Shown here in pieces: positions 15,748 to 23,569 of a DNA stretch of 57,746 nt (position 1 is the first letter of the stretch; each line of letters starts with the position of its first letter). The notes beneath the pieces were generated by a model. It saw only the letters and a program-made list of their open reading frames with translations, was not told where the DNA came from and did no database searches. The stretch comes from DUNY01 sp964520055. GTDB taxonomy: Bacteria > Bacillota > Thermosediminibacteria > Thermosediminibacterales > Tepidanaerobacteraceae. The position numbers and the translations under genes are program-made. The stretch is taken from contig CAZFME010000003.1 in assembly GCA_964520055.1 (NCBI GenBank), positions 1 through 57,746 on the forward strand. Direction: 5' to 3'.

Positions 15748-17082
15748 ATGTTTTATGGAACCAGTAGAATTAATAAATATAACCATTTGGAAATAGGTGG
15801 ATGTGACACGGTAGAACTTGTAAAAGAATTCGGCACTCCTCTATATGTAATGGATGAGAATCATATCCGTGAAAATTGCCGTTCATATACAAACAGTCTG
15901 CGAAATATGCATGAAAACAGCGAAGTGATTTATGCTGCAAAGGCTTTCTTGACTATGGAAATGTGCAAATTAATACAGGAAGAAGGTCTATGTCTTGACG
16001 TGGTATCGGGAGGCGAGCTTTATCTGGCCATAAAATCCGGTTTTCCTGCGAAAAGGATATATTTTCATGGCAATAACAAGTCTTATACTGAATTGGAAAT
16101 GGCTGTTGAATATGGTGTTGGACGCATTGTAGTAGATAATTTTTTCGAACTTGAATTGTTAAGAGATTTAACTAAAAAATATCAAGGTAAAAAAATAAAG
16201 ATATTATTGCGTTTGACACCAGGTATTGAGGCTCATACGCACGATTATATAAAAACCGGCCAACTTGATTCCAAATTTGGATTTGTAATGGAAAACGGGC
16301 ATGCGTTTATGGCTGTAGAAAATGCCTTAAGCATAAAAAGCTTAAAGCTCATGGGCTTTCATTGCCACATCGGTTCTCAAATATTTGAAGAGCAGCCTTT
16401 TAAAGACACAGCAGAAGTTATGATTCAATTCGCCAAAAATATAAAAGAAAAATATGGTTTTAAAACCAAAGAAGTAAACTTTGGAGGTGGATTTGGTATC
16501 AAATATACAGAAAAAGATAAACCATTGACCGTGAAACATTACGTTACAGTTTTAGTCGAATCTGTCAAGGAATCTTGCAAAAAACACGGCCTACCCATTC
16601 CAAAGATATTGATAGAACCAGGCAGAGCCATTATAGGCGAAGCCGGTACAACCCTGTATACAATTGGTGCAATAAAAAACATCCCCGGTGTTAGAAAATA
16701 TGTCAGCGTAGATGGCGGAATGAGCGATAATATAAGACCGGCATTATATGGAGCAAAGTATTCAGCCGTTGTTGCAAATAAAGTTAATGGCTCAAAGAAA
16801 GAAACGGTGTCGATTGCAGGAAAGTGCTGTGAATCCGGGGATATGTTAATCTGGGATATTGACCTACCCAAAATCGCACCAGGTGATATTTTAGCTGTTT
16901 TTAGCACAGGAGCTTATCACTATTCTATGGCCAGTAACTATAATATGATACCAAAACCTGCGGTGGTCTTTGTAAAAAGCAAAACCGCCCGGCTTGTTGT
17001 TCGTCGACAAACCTACGAAGATTTGTTGGGCAATGAAGTATTTTTACCACATTCCAAGCATATTTCTTTGGCAAACTTCTAG
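15748..17082 (+). CDS. lysA: Diaminopimelate decarboxylase
   Basis: PLP enzyme, last step of lysine synthesis (meso-diaminopimelate to L-lysine and CO2). Fold type III: the PLP Lys in VIYAAKAFLT, the glycine-rich phosphate loop NFGGGFGIKY, substrate-binding EPGRAI, and CCESGDML plus GAYHYSMASNYN near the C terminus. ATG 15748 has SD AAAGGAG; an upstream in-frame start at 15712 falls within the riboswitch terminator and is rejected. 444 residues, usual length. Controlled by the L box and not operonic with other lysine genes. Confidence 0.96.
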   Translation: MFYGTSRINKYNHLEIGGCDTVELVKEFGTPLYVMDENHIRENCRSYTNSLRNMHENSEVIYAAKAFLTMEMCKLIQEEGLCLDVVSGGELYLAIKSGFPAKRIYFHGNNKSYTELEMAVEYGVGRIVVDNFFELELLRDLTKKYQGKKIKILLRLTPGIEAHTHDYIKTGQLDSKFGFVMENGHAFMAVENALSIKSLKLMGFHCHIGSQIFEEQPFKDTAEVMIQFAKNIKEKYGFKTKEVNFGGGFGIKYTEKDKPLTVKHYVTVLVESVKESCKKHGLPIPKILIEPGRAIIGEAGTTLYTIGAIKNIPGVRKYVSVDGGMSDNIRPALYGAKYSAVVANKVNGSKKETVSIAGKCCESGDMLIWDIDLPKIAPGDILAVFSTGAYHYSMASNYNMIPKPAVVFVKSKTARLVVRRQTYEDLLGNEVFLPHSKHISLANF

Positions 17083-17133
17083 GTTTACAGTTTTATCAAT
17101 TAAATTTTTGTTTCATTTTTTGGTTTTATCAAG

Positions 17134-17159
17134 AAAGTGTGCTGAAGCACACTTTTTTC
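17134..17159 (+). terminator. Terminator after lysA
   Basis: AAAGTGTGC-TGAA-GCACACTTTTTT, perfect stem and T run. Confidence 0.9.
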
Positions 17160-17231
17160 ATGTTGATATAAATGGTATAATGCAATAAGTAAGAACAAAA
17201 AATATACATATGGGAAAGGACGGCAGCTTAT

Positions 17232-17855
17232 ATGGCAAATTTTTTAGGTCCTGAAATGTTACTAAGAATACCTGCTTTATTGTTTGCAATTACATTTCAT
17301 GAATATGCTCACGCCAGGGTTTCATATTCTCTGGGAGACCCAACACCTAAATGGAGAGGAAGGTTGTCACTTAATCCATTGGTTCATTTAGATCCCATAG
17401 GCTTATTAATGTTATGGCTTTTTAGATTTGGATGGGCTAAACCCGTTGAGATAAATCCCAGTTACTATAAAGAACCCAAAAAAGGTATGATACTGGTTTC
17501 TTTGGCAGGTCCTCTTGCTAATTTAATATTGGCTTTTTTGACAATGATTATTTTGAAGCTTGATATCCTTCATAGTGGTATTCTGGATAACTTTGTTTAT
17601 ATTCTATTTCTTTATAATCTAACCCTGGCTGTTTTTAATATGATCCCAATTCCACCTCTGGACGGTTCTAAGATTCTCACGGGATTATTACCTGCAAAAC
17701 AAGCTTACGAGCTTTCAAGATTGGAGGCTTACGGCCCCTTTATATTAATATTGCTCGTATATTTTGGGGTGTTAAGTATTATTTTAAACCCACTAATCGT
17801 CTTTGTTCATAAAGGATTGGATGTTTTATCAAATTTAGTATTATTGAGATTCTAG
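17232..17855 (+). CDS. Site-2 protease family zinc metalloprotease (M50)
   Basis: Integral membrane protease with HExxH in FHEYAHAR near residue 22 and the second zinc-ligand motif NMIPIPPLDGSKIL near 137. Five to six hydrophobic segments, 207 residues, no PDZ domain: the small YwhC/Rv-type group rather than RseP or SpoIVFB. Its target is unknown. It lies just upstream of trpS-scpA-scpB, a widespread clostridial arrangement. ATG follows GGAAAGGACGG. Confidence 0.88.
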   Translation: MANFLGPEMLLRIPALLFAITFHEYAHARVSYSLGDPTPKWRGRLSLNPLVHLDPIGLLMLWLFRFGWAKPVEINPSYYKEPKKGMILVSLAGPLANLILAFLTMIILKLDILHSGILDNFVYILFLYNLTLAVFNMIPIPPLDGSKILTGLLPAKQAYELSRLEAYGPFILILLVYFGVLSIILNPLIVFVHKGLDVLSNLVLLRF

Positions 17856-17882
17856 CATCTTATAAATTTAGGAGGAATTTTT

Positions 17883-18866
17883 GTGAAGAGTCATGTAGTT
17901 ATGAGTGGTATGAGACCAACCGGTCGCCTGCACATGGGAAATATGATGGGAGCGCTGACAAACTGGGTAAAATTACAAAATGAGTATGATTGTTTTTTTG
18001 TTGTCGTAGACTGGCATGCACTCACCACTGGATATGAAAACACTCAGGACATAAAGGAGAACATCCGACAAATGGTTATCGATTGGATAAGCGTCGGCCT
18101 TGATCCGGAAAAATGTAATATTTTTGTACAATCCCATGTGAAACAACATGCTGAATTACATCTTTTGCTTTCAATGATAACACCGTTATCATGGCTGGAA
18201 AGATGCCCCACTTACAAAGAGCAATTAAAGCAACTGGAAAGTAAGGAGATTAATACCTATGGCTTTCTCGGATACCCTGTTCTTATGGCAACTGACATAC
18301 TGATTTATAAGGCAGATAAAGTACCTGTAGGCAAAGATCAAGAGGCACATATTGAGCTATCCCGGGAAATTGCTCGAAGATTTAACTATATTTATAAGCC
18401 GGTATTTCCTGAACCCAAGGCTCTTTATACTGAATTTTTGGTTTTACCCGGTATTGACGGAAGAAAAATGAGCAAAAGTTACGATAATTATATTGAAATA
18501 TCAGCAGGCCCTGAAATAATAAAGCAAAAAGTTCGAATGATGATTACCGATCCTGCAAGAATCAGAAAGAATGATCCCGGTCATCCCAATATTTGTAATG
18601 TATATGCCTTTTATAAAGTATTTGATGAACAAGACAATATCCAGGAACTAAAAGAAGTTTGCCAAAAAGGTCAAATAGGATGTGTAGGATGTAAAAAAAA
18701 GCTGGCTTCTTTAATAATTGATAAAATGCGGCCAATACACTTGAAAAGAAAAGAATTGGAACAGAATCCTACAATCATAGATGATATTTTAGATAATGGT
18801 GCAAAACGAGCACGTTTAGTTGCCGAAAAAACTTTAGAAGAGGTCAGGGAAGCAATGAAAATTTAG
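17883..18866 (+). CDS. trpS: Tryptophanyl-tRNA synthetase
   Basis: Class I synthetase charging tRNA-Trp. HIGH-like motif RPTGRLHMGNMMGAL at the N terminus and KMSKS in GRKMSKSYDN near 195. 327 residues, the standard bacterial short form. GTG start 17883 with SD AGGAGGA. An unusual Cys-rich patch, QIGCVGCKKKL near 260-270, is also common in clostridial TrpRS. scpA begins 17 nt downstream. Confidence 0.96.
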   Translation: MKSHVVMSGMRPTGRLHMGNMMGALTNWVKLQNEYDCFFVVVDWHALTTGYENTQDIKENIRQMVIDWISVGLDPEKCNIFVQSHVKQHAELHLLLSMITPLSWLERCPTYKEQLKQLESKEINTYGFLGYPVLMATDILIYKADKVPVGKDQEAHIELSREIARRFNYIYKPVFPEPKALYTEFLVLPGIDGRKMSKSYDNYIEISAGPEIIKQKVRMMITDPARIRKNDPGHPNICNVYAFYKVFDEQDNIQELKEVCQKGQIGCVGCKKKLASLIIDKMRPIHLKRKELEQNPTIIDDILDNGAKRARLVAEKTLEEVREAMKI

Positions 18867-18883
18867 GTAAAGGTGAAGAAACC

Positions 18884-19621
18884 GTGACATTAAATGTTAG
18901 TCTAGACGCTTTTGAAGGTCCTTTTGACCTTCTGTTTCACCTAATTGAAAAAAACCAAATAGATATTTATGATATACCTATAGCAGAGCTGACAGAGCAG
19001 TACTTAAACTATATTGAAGAAATCAGTGAAAATGAATTGGATTTAGCCAGTGAATTTCTAGTTATGGCTGCTACCCTATTAAGTATCAAATCAAAAATGT
19101 TGTTGCCTTCCAATCAGAACCAAGAAATGCAATTAGAACTAGTAGCAACAGACGATGATGACCCTAGAAGTGACTTGATGGTCAAACTACTGGAATATAA
19201 AAAATATAAAGAGATTTCTTATGTGTTAAAAACTAAAGAACAGGAGCAGGAGTTGATTTTTAAAAAGCCTCCCGAGGATTTATCCCATATGTGGGTAGAG
19301 GATTTTCCCTTATCTGAAATAACTTTTATAGACTTGAAGATTTCTTTTAAATCAGTAATGAACACAAATAAACCGGAAGAAAAGATTTCCAAAATCGCAA
19401 AAGAGCTTATGCCATTATCTCGCAAAATAACAGAAGTCTATAGAAAACTAAAGCAATTAAAATCAAGAATATTATTTAGTAAGTTATATGACCATGAAAC
19501 GCCAAAGCTCGAAATAATAACAACTTTTTTAGCTGTTTTAGAACTTATAAAAATGAATCGAGTTTTTGCAGATCAAGAAAAGCCATTCGGGGATATTGTT
19601 TTAGTATGTAGGGAGGTTTAG
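18884..19621 (+). CDS. scpA: ScpA, segregation and condensation protein A
   Basis: Kleisin subunit of SMC-ScpAB condensin, bridging the SMC head domains during chromosome segregation. N-terminal motif FEGPFDLLFHLIEKNQIDIYD and C-terminal winged-helix part. 245 residues. GTG start with SD AAGGTGAAG. Immediately followed by scpB, 6 nt apart. Confidence 0.95.
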   Translation: MTLNVSLDAFEGPFDLLFHLIEKNQIDIYDIPIAELTEQYLNYIEEISENELDLASEFLVMAATLLSIKSKMLLPSNQNQEMQLELVATDDDDPRSDLMVKLLEYKKYKEISYVLKTKEQEQELIFKKPPEDLSHMWVEDFPLSEITFIDLKISFKSVMNTNKPEEKISKIAKELMPLSRKITEVYRKLKQLKSRILFSKLYDHETPKLEIITTFLAVLELIKMNRVFADQEKPFGDIVLVCREV

Positions 19622-19627
19622 TTTCAA

Positions 19628-20140
19628 ATGGATTTGCAAAAGGTTATGGGCATCATTGAGGGGATATTGTTTATTTCAGGCAATCCGATAAACATTGATG
19701 AAATATCGAATACACTGGATATAACAAATGAACAGGTTTTAAAATGTATCGAACAATTACAACATGATTACGATAAACCGTGTCATGGTTTAATGATTTC
19801 AAAAGTTGGTCAGAGAATACGGATGACAACAAAACCGGAAATATTTCCTTATATCGAAACAATATTTAAACCTAAGATAAAAGCACAGCTTTCCAAAGCC
19901 GCCTTAGAAACTTTGGCAATTATCATGTTTAAACAACCCGTAACACGAGCCGAAATTGAAGAGATAAGAGGTGTAAATTCAGAGAGAGCACTTAGCACTC
20001 TTCAAGCAAAAAACCTTGTTTATGAAACAGGTCGCCTGAATGTACCGGGCCGACCTATACTTTATTCTATAACTGAACAATGCATGGATTATTTTGGATT
20101 GGAGAGTATAGAAGATATCCCTATTGAAAATAAAAAATGA
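19628..20140 (+). CDS. scpB: ScpB, segregation and condensation protein B
   Basis: Dimeric partner of ScpA, made of two winged-helix domains. Motifs IEGILFISGNPI at the N terminus and the strongly conserved KAALETLAIIMFKQPVTRAE with IRGVNSERAL. 170 residues. SD GGGAGG lies about 8 nt before ATG. Confidence 0.95.
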   Translation: MDLQKVMGIIEGILFISGNPINIDEISNTLDITNEQVLKCIEQLQHDYDKPCHGLMISKVGQRIRMTTKPEIFPYIETIFKPKIKAQLSKAALETLAIIMFKQPVTRAEIEEIRGVNSERALSTLQAKNLVYETGRLNVPGRPILYSITEQCMDYFGLESIEDIPIENKK

Positions 20141-20194
20141 ATTAATAGCAATTTTTTATCGCAAACTAAAGAGAAAAGGTTTAAGGAGATTAAA

Positions 20195-20887
20195 GTGAAA
20201 TATCTACTTGTTATCCTGGCTTTTTCTCTTTTTATTTTATTACCTGTTAGGGTTAGTATAACTTTATTCAAAAAAAGGGATAATGAATACATACGAATTG
20301 AGATAGATTGTTTTAAGGCATTAAAGATACTTTTTGAAATACCTGAGATGAAATTTATTATTAAGAATTTCATTCCCACATTGAGCTTTAAGTACCAAAT
20401 TAGTAACAAGAATAACAAAGTTTCAAAATCAGAAAAAATAGTCATTTCACCTCTTAGAGACAGATATAAAATAATTATAAATATAATTAAAGCTCTATAT
20501 AAACATATTAATAATCTAAAAAAAATAAGCAGATTTTTATCTAAACACATCAATGTTCTTGACATGAATATTAATATTGCTTTTGGCAGTGAAAATGCGG
20601 CTTTGACGGGGTTTTTAGCCGGCCAGGCATGGAGCATTGTTTATTTTGGTTTAAGCATGCTTTCGTTTTATTTTAACTTCGACAACTCTAATATTAAGGT
20701 AAATGTGACACCGGTTTTTATAAATTATGAACCTATACAAATTGATATTAATTGTATATTTCAACTTAGGATTGGCCATATTATTATTACAAGTTCTATA
20801 GTAGTCTGGTACTGGCTAGTATCTAAACAGAGTTTATTCATAAAAGGAGCGACGAAGCTGTGGATGAACACCCAATCCAGAGTTTAA
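20195..20887 (+). CDS. DUF2953-like membrane-associated protein
   Basis: 230 residues with an N-terminal transmembrane helix (YLLVILAFSLFILLPV), a long lysine-rich polar region, and a hydrophobic segment near 205-220. This layout, and the position between scpB and ytfJ, fit the DUF2953 (YtfI-like) family of spore formers. Bacillus ytfI is also paired with ytfJ. Function unknown; a forespore role is inferred from context. GTG start. The 3' end overlaps ytfJ by 28 nt. Confidence 0.78.
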   Translation: MKYLLVILAFSLFILLPVRVSITLFKKRDNEYIRIEIDCFKALKILFEIPEMKFIIKNFIPTLSFKYQISNKNNKVSKSEKIVISPLRDRYKIIINIIKALYKHINNLKKISRFLSKHINVLDMNINIAFGSENAALTGFLAGQAWSIVYFGLSMLSFYFNFDNSNIKVNVTPVFINYEPIQIDINCIFQLRIGHIIITSSIVVWYWLVSKQSLFIKGATKLWMNTQSRV

Positions 20888-21273
20888 TAAAAACTTCAAT
20901 GGAAAGCATTAAAGAAATGGTTGATGTAAACACTATAGTCGGAGATGCCGTTGAAACTCAAGATGGAAGCATAATAATTCCGGTTTCTCGGGTTTGTTTT
21001 GGTTTTGCTGCCGGAGGAAGCGAATTTGATGCAAAAACTTCAAAAGAAAATGATAAAAGTGAAAAGATAAAGCTACCTTTCGGTGGTGGCAGTGGTGCAG
21101 GGGTCTCAGTTCAACCAGTGGCCTTTATGGTTGTTGGTCAGGGTCAGATAAGGCTTTTATCAATTAATCAAAATACAACCATAGAAAGAGTAATAGATAT
21201 TGCACCACAAATTATTGATCAAATAAACCGTATATTAAAAAATAACAATGGTTCTTTTTACGGTCCTAAATAA
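20860..21273 (+). CDS. ytfJ: YtfJ/GerW family sporulation protein
   Basis: GerW-type protein required in Bacillus for normal spore germination and expressed in the forespore. Recognised by HPIQSLIKTSMESIKEMVDVNTIVGDAVET, shown here only in part (starts at residue 4), then GFAAGGSEF and GGGSGAGVSVQPVAFMVV. 137 residues. GTG start inside the previous gene with SD AAAGGAGCGACG, so the two are translationally linked. A terminator follows at 21259-21290. Confidence 0.93.
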   Translation: MDEHPIQSLIKTSMESIKEMVDVNTIVGDAVETQDGSIIIPVSRVCFGFAAGGSEFDAKTSKENDKSEKIKLPFGGGSGAGVSVQPVAFMVVGQGQIRLLSINQNTTIERVIDIAPQIIDQINRILKNNNGSFYGPK

Positions 21274-21290
21274 GTGGGCCGTATTCTTTT
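21259..21290 (+). terminator. Terminator after ytfJ
   Basis: TACGGTCC / GGGCCGTA stem with one G-U pair around a 9-nt loop, then TTCTTTTT. The stem overlaps the ytfJ stop. Confidence 0.75.
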
Positions 21291-21402
21291 TAACCGGATT
21301 TTGTTATAGTGGTCACAAGTTTAAGAAAATCAACTCTTTATGGAAAATCCTCCAATCATTATCAGAATTAAAATCTAACTATTATAAAAAAAAGGTGTTT
21401 TT

Positions 21403-23061
21403 ATGCGAAAAAAAGCAATAATTGCTTTCTTATCTTTATATATAGGTATCACAATATTAGGTTTTGAAGCGAGAGCTGAAAACATACAATTAACAGTCAG
21501 TGCAAAATCTTTTGTTTTAATTGACTTAATAAGCGGTAGGATTCTTTTGGAAAAAAATTCGGAGGAAAAAAGAGCTATGGCAAGTACCACCAAAATAATG
21601 ACTGCAATCATAGCCTTGGAAAAAGGGTATATTAAGTCCCGGGTAAAGGTAAGTCCGAGGGCAGCTTCAGTTGGTGGTTCCTCTTTTCATCTTAGCACAG
21701 GGGAAGTTTTATCTTTGGAAAATATGTTATATGGGCTTTTACTGCCATCAGGTAATGATGCCTCGATAGCTATTGCAGAACACATCGGAGGCACTGAAGA
21801 AAACTTTGTGCATATGATGAATGAAAAAGCTTTAGAGTTGGGAGCATTGAGTACTCATTTTACAAACCCTCACGGCCTTGATAACCCAAAGCACTATACC
21901 ACTGCAAAAGACCTTGCTTTGATAGCAAGATATGCATTAAGTAGTAATAAATTCTGCAATATAGTACAAACTAAAACAAAAGAGATAAAAGATGGAAATT
22001 ACCCTAGGCAAATATTGAACACTAACAGACTATTATGGGAATTTGAAGGCACCAACGGTATTAAAACTGGTTATACTGGAAATGCAGGAAAATGCCTTGT
22101 GGCTTCTGCTGGTAGAAATAATTTGCAATTGCTATCTATAGTTTTGGGTACAGATAATCATTTTTCCGACTCTTTCACACTATTAAATTACGGTTTTGTC
22201 AATTATAAATTAACACCTATAATAAGCAAAAATAAATATTGTACAACTGTATCAGTTCAAAATGGGTGTTATGACAAAGTAGGTTTGATGACAAAGGATG
22301 ATATCAATATTGCATTAAAGGAAAATGAAATTGTCACATTTAATTTGATTATTCCTAAAAAGATTAAGGCCCCTGTTTACAAAGGAGAAAATATAGGAGA
22401 ATTGCAGGTTTATATCAAAAATGATCTAATTTTTTCAAACCCCCTTATTGCAATGAGCGATGTACGAGTTAAAAAATATAATGACATTTTATATAAGATC
22501 TTGAGATTATGGATGAAAGGTAATAGTAGAATAAAGAATGAAAACCTATCAAAAAAGTTAAATTGTGAGAAGGATTTTCGTTTTTTATGGCGAAGTAATA
22601 TAATAAAAGAGCTCATCAATGATGAGGAGGTATATTTAATGACCGATCCATATAAGAAAGGAATGTTTAAAGTTAATCCCTACGCTAAAAAGAAACCCTT
22701 GAAAGGTAATTTAGTTGTGGTGCTAGACGGCAAATACGATAAGAGAGGCTTACAGCTTATTCCACAAGCCTCAAGATGTCTAACTGCCGACGAGGTACAC
22801 GAAATGATTTTAACCGATGAAGATAAAAAACCTGGAGATACGATAAACAAAATAGCGTATATAGGGTTTTTTGCAGTAAAGGAGAGCGCCGTAATTATAG
22901 TAGGGGACAAGGTTATGATCAATGGGCAAGGGATTGGAAAAATTGCAGGATTTGACGAAACCCACATACCAAATCATTACAATATTGTTATATATGGAAA
23001 AGACCGCATTTCCGGAAGTGAAAGAAATCTTGACCTGAATGCTGAGGTTATAATTGGATAA
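21403..23061 (+). CDS. dacB: DacB-type D-Ala-D-Ala carboxypeptidase with in-frame C-terminal extension
   Basis: N-terminal 370 residues are a complete low-mass PBP: signal peptide (1-26), SxxK at 61-64, SGN in PSGNDAS, KTG in GIKTGY, and the C-terminal anchor helix ILRLWMKGN. Bacillus DacB is a sigma-E PBP of the spore cortex. The frame then continues without a stop through about 40 unrelated residues into a 140-residue domain beginning at Met413 (22639) with its own SD. Either dacB lost its stop, or two genes share a frame. A tail of this kind after the anchor helix is unexpected for the family. Confidence 0.75.
   Translation: MRKKAIIAFLSLYIGITILGFEARAENIQLTVSAKSFVLIDLISGRILLEKNSEEKRAMASTTKIMTAIIALEKGYIKSRVKVSPRAASVGGSSFHLSTGEVLSLENMLYGLLLPSGNDASIAIAEHIGGTEENFVHMMNEKALELGALSTHFTNPHGLDNPKHYTTAKDLALIARYALSSNKFCNIVQTKTKEIKDGNYPRQILNTNRLLWEFEGTNGIKTGYTGNAGKCLVASAGRNNLQLLSIVLGTDNHFSDSFTLLNYGFVNYKLTPIISKNKYCTTVSVQNGCYDKVGLMTKDDINIALKENEIVTFNLIIPKKIKAPVYKGENIGELQVYIKNDLIFSNPLIAMSDVRVKKYNDILYKILRLWMKGNSRIKNENLSKKLNCEKDFRFLWRSNIIKELINDEEVYLMTDPYKKGMFKVNPYAKKKPLKGNLVVVLDGKYDKRGLQLIPQASRCLTADEVHEMILTDEDKKPGDTINKIAYIGFFAVKESAVIIVGDKVMINGQGIGKIAGFDETHIPNHYNIVIYGKDRISGSERNLDLNAEVIIG
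22599..22630 (+). promoter_or_regulatory. Candidate promoter and operator palindrome of the aminomutase cluster (copy 1)
   Basis: TATAAT at 22599-22604 (weak -35) is followed by CTCATCAATGATGAG at 22612-22626, where a repressor would cover the transcript start, and then SD AGGAGG at 22625-22630. The same 15-mer, with one central change, occurs at 27670-27684. Confidence 0.5.
22639..23061 (+). CDS. Unknown 140-aa protein, likely first gene of the aminomutase cluster
   Basis: Alternative reading of the 3' part of the dacB frame. ATG 22639 has a perfect SD (GATGAGGAGG, spacing 8) preceded by a candidate promoter and palindrome, all pointing to an independent gene. The product starts MTDPYKKGMFKVNPYAKKKP and is basic at the N terminus, then beta-rich (LVVVLDG, AVIIVGDKVMINGQGIGKIAGFD). 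No signal or membrane segment. RidA follows 34 nt later. I do not recognise the family. I list it separately because translation from here is better supported than a fusion. Confidence 0.65.
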   Translation: MTDPYKKGMFKVNPYAKKKPLKGNLVVVLDGKYDKRGLQLIPQASRCLTADEVHEMILTDEDKKPGDTINKIAYIGFFAVKESAVIIVGDKVMINGQGIGKIAGFDETHIPNHYNIVIYGKDRISGSERNLDLNAEVIIG

Positions 23062-23095
23062 AATTATTGACAATTTTTGAAAGGAGGTGTAATAA

Positions 23096-23554
23096 ATGTC
23101 TTTTGAAAGGAAAATACAGGAAATGGGTATTACTTTACCCGAACCACCAAAACCGGTAGCAGCATATGTTCCTGGCGTCAAAGTAGAAAAGTACATTTAC
23201 ACTGCCGGACAAATTCCATTTGTCAATGGAGAATTAAAATATAAAGGCAAAGTTGGCAAAGAAGTATCTGTGAATGATGCTTATGAAGCAGCGAAAATAT
23301 GTGTGTTAAACTGCCTTAGTATAGTAAAATCTTTGGCCGGAAGCCTTGATAATGTTGAAAAAATCGTTAAGGTAGTTGGATTTGTTAATAGTGCCGACGG
23401 TTTCAACCAGCAGCCAAAAGTTATAAATGGAGCTTCAGAACTTTTGGGTCAGATTTTCGGGGATACAGGGGCTCATGCTCGTTCAGCCGTCGGTGTCAAT
23501 CAACTTCCAATGGACGCTACTTGTGAAGTGGAGCTTATAGTAAAATTAAAATAA
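23096..23554 (+). CDS. RidA/YjgF family protein
   Basis: Trimeric Rid family; archetypal RidA hydrolyses reactive enamine/imine intermediates made by PLP enzymes. 152 residues, longer than RidA itself (about 128) and closer to the YjgF-like long subgroup. The conserved Arg occurs in HARSAVGVNQLP, and the C-terminal strand CEVELIV is intact. SD GAAAGGAGGTG before ATG. Its place directly before a PLP enzyme and near an aminomutase fits imine clearance in amino-acid breakdown (inference). Confidence 0.9.
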   Translation: MSFERKIQEMGITLPEPPKPVAAYVPGVKVEKYIYTAGQIPFVNGELKYKGKVGKEVSVNDAYEAAKICVLNCLSIVKSLAGSLDNVEKIVKVVGFVNSADGFNQQPKVINGASELLGQIFGDTGAHARSAVGVNQLPMDATCEVELIVKLK

Positions 23555-23569
23555 TAAGGAGGAATTAAA

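Noticed and set aside
16994..17188. 64-codon plus-strand frame over the lysA end
   Set aside because: Overlaps the lysA 3' end and its terminator; no SD.
20089..20637. 182-codon minus-strand frame opposite the DUF2953-like gene
   Set aside because: Hydrophobic only because it is antisense to an AT-rich lysine-rich gene; the plus strand has SD, order and overlap support.
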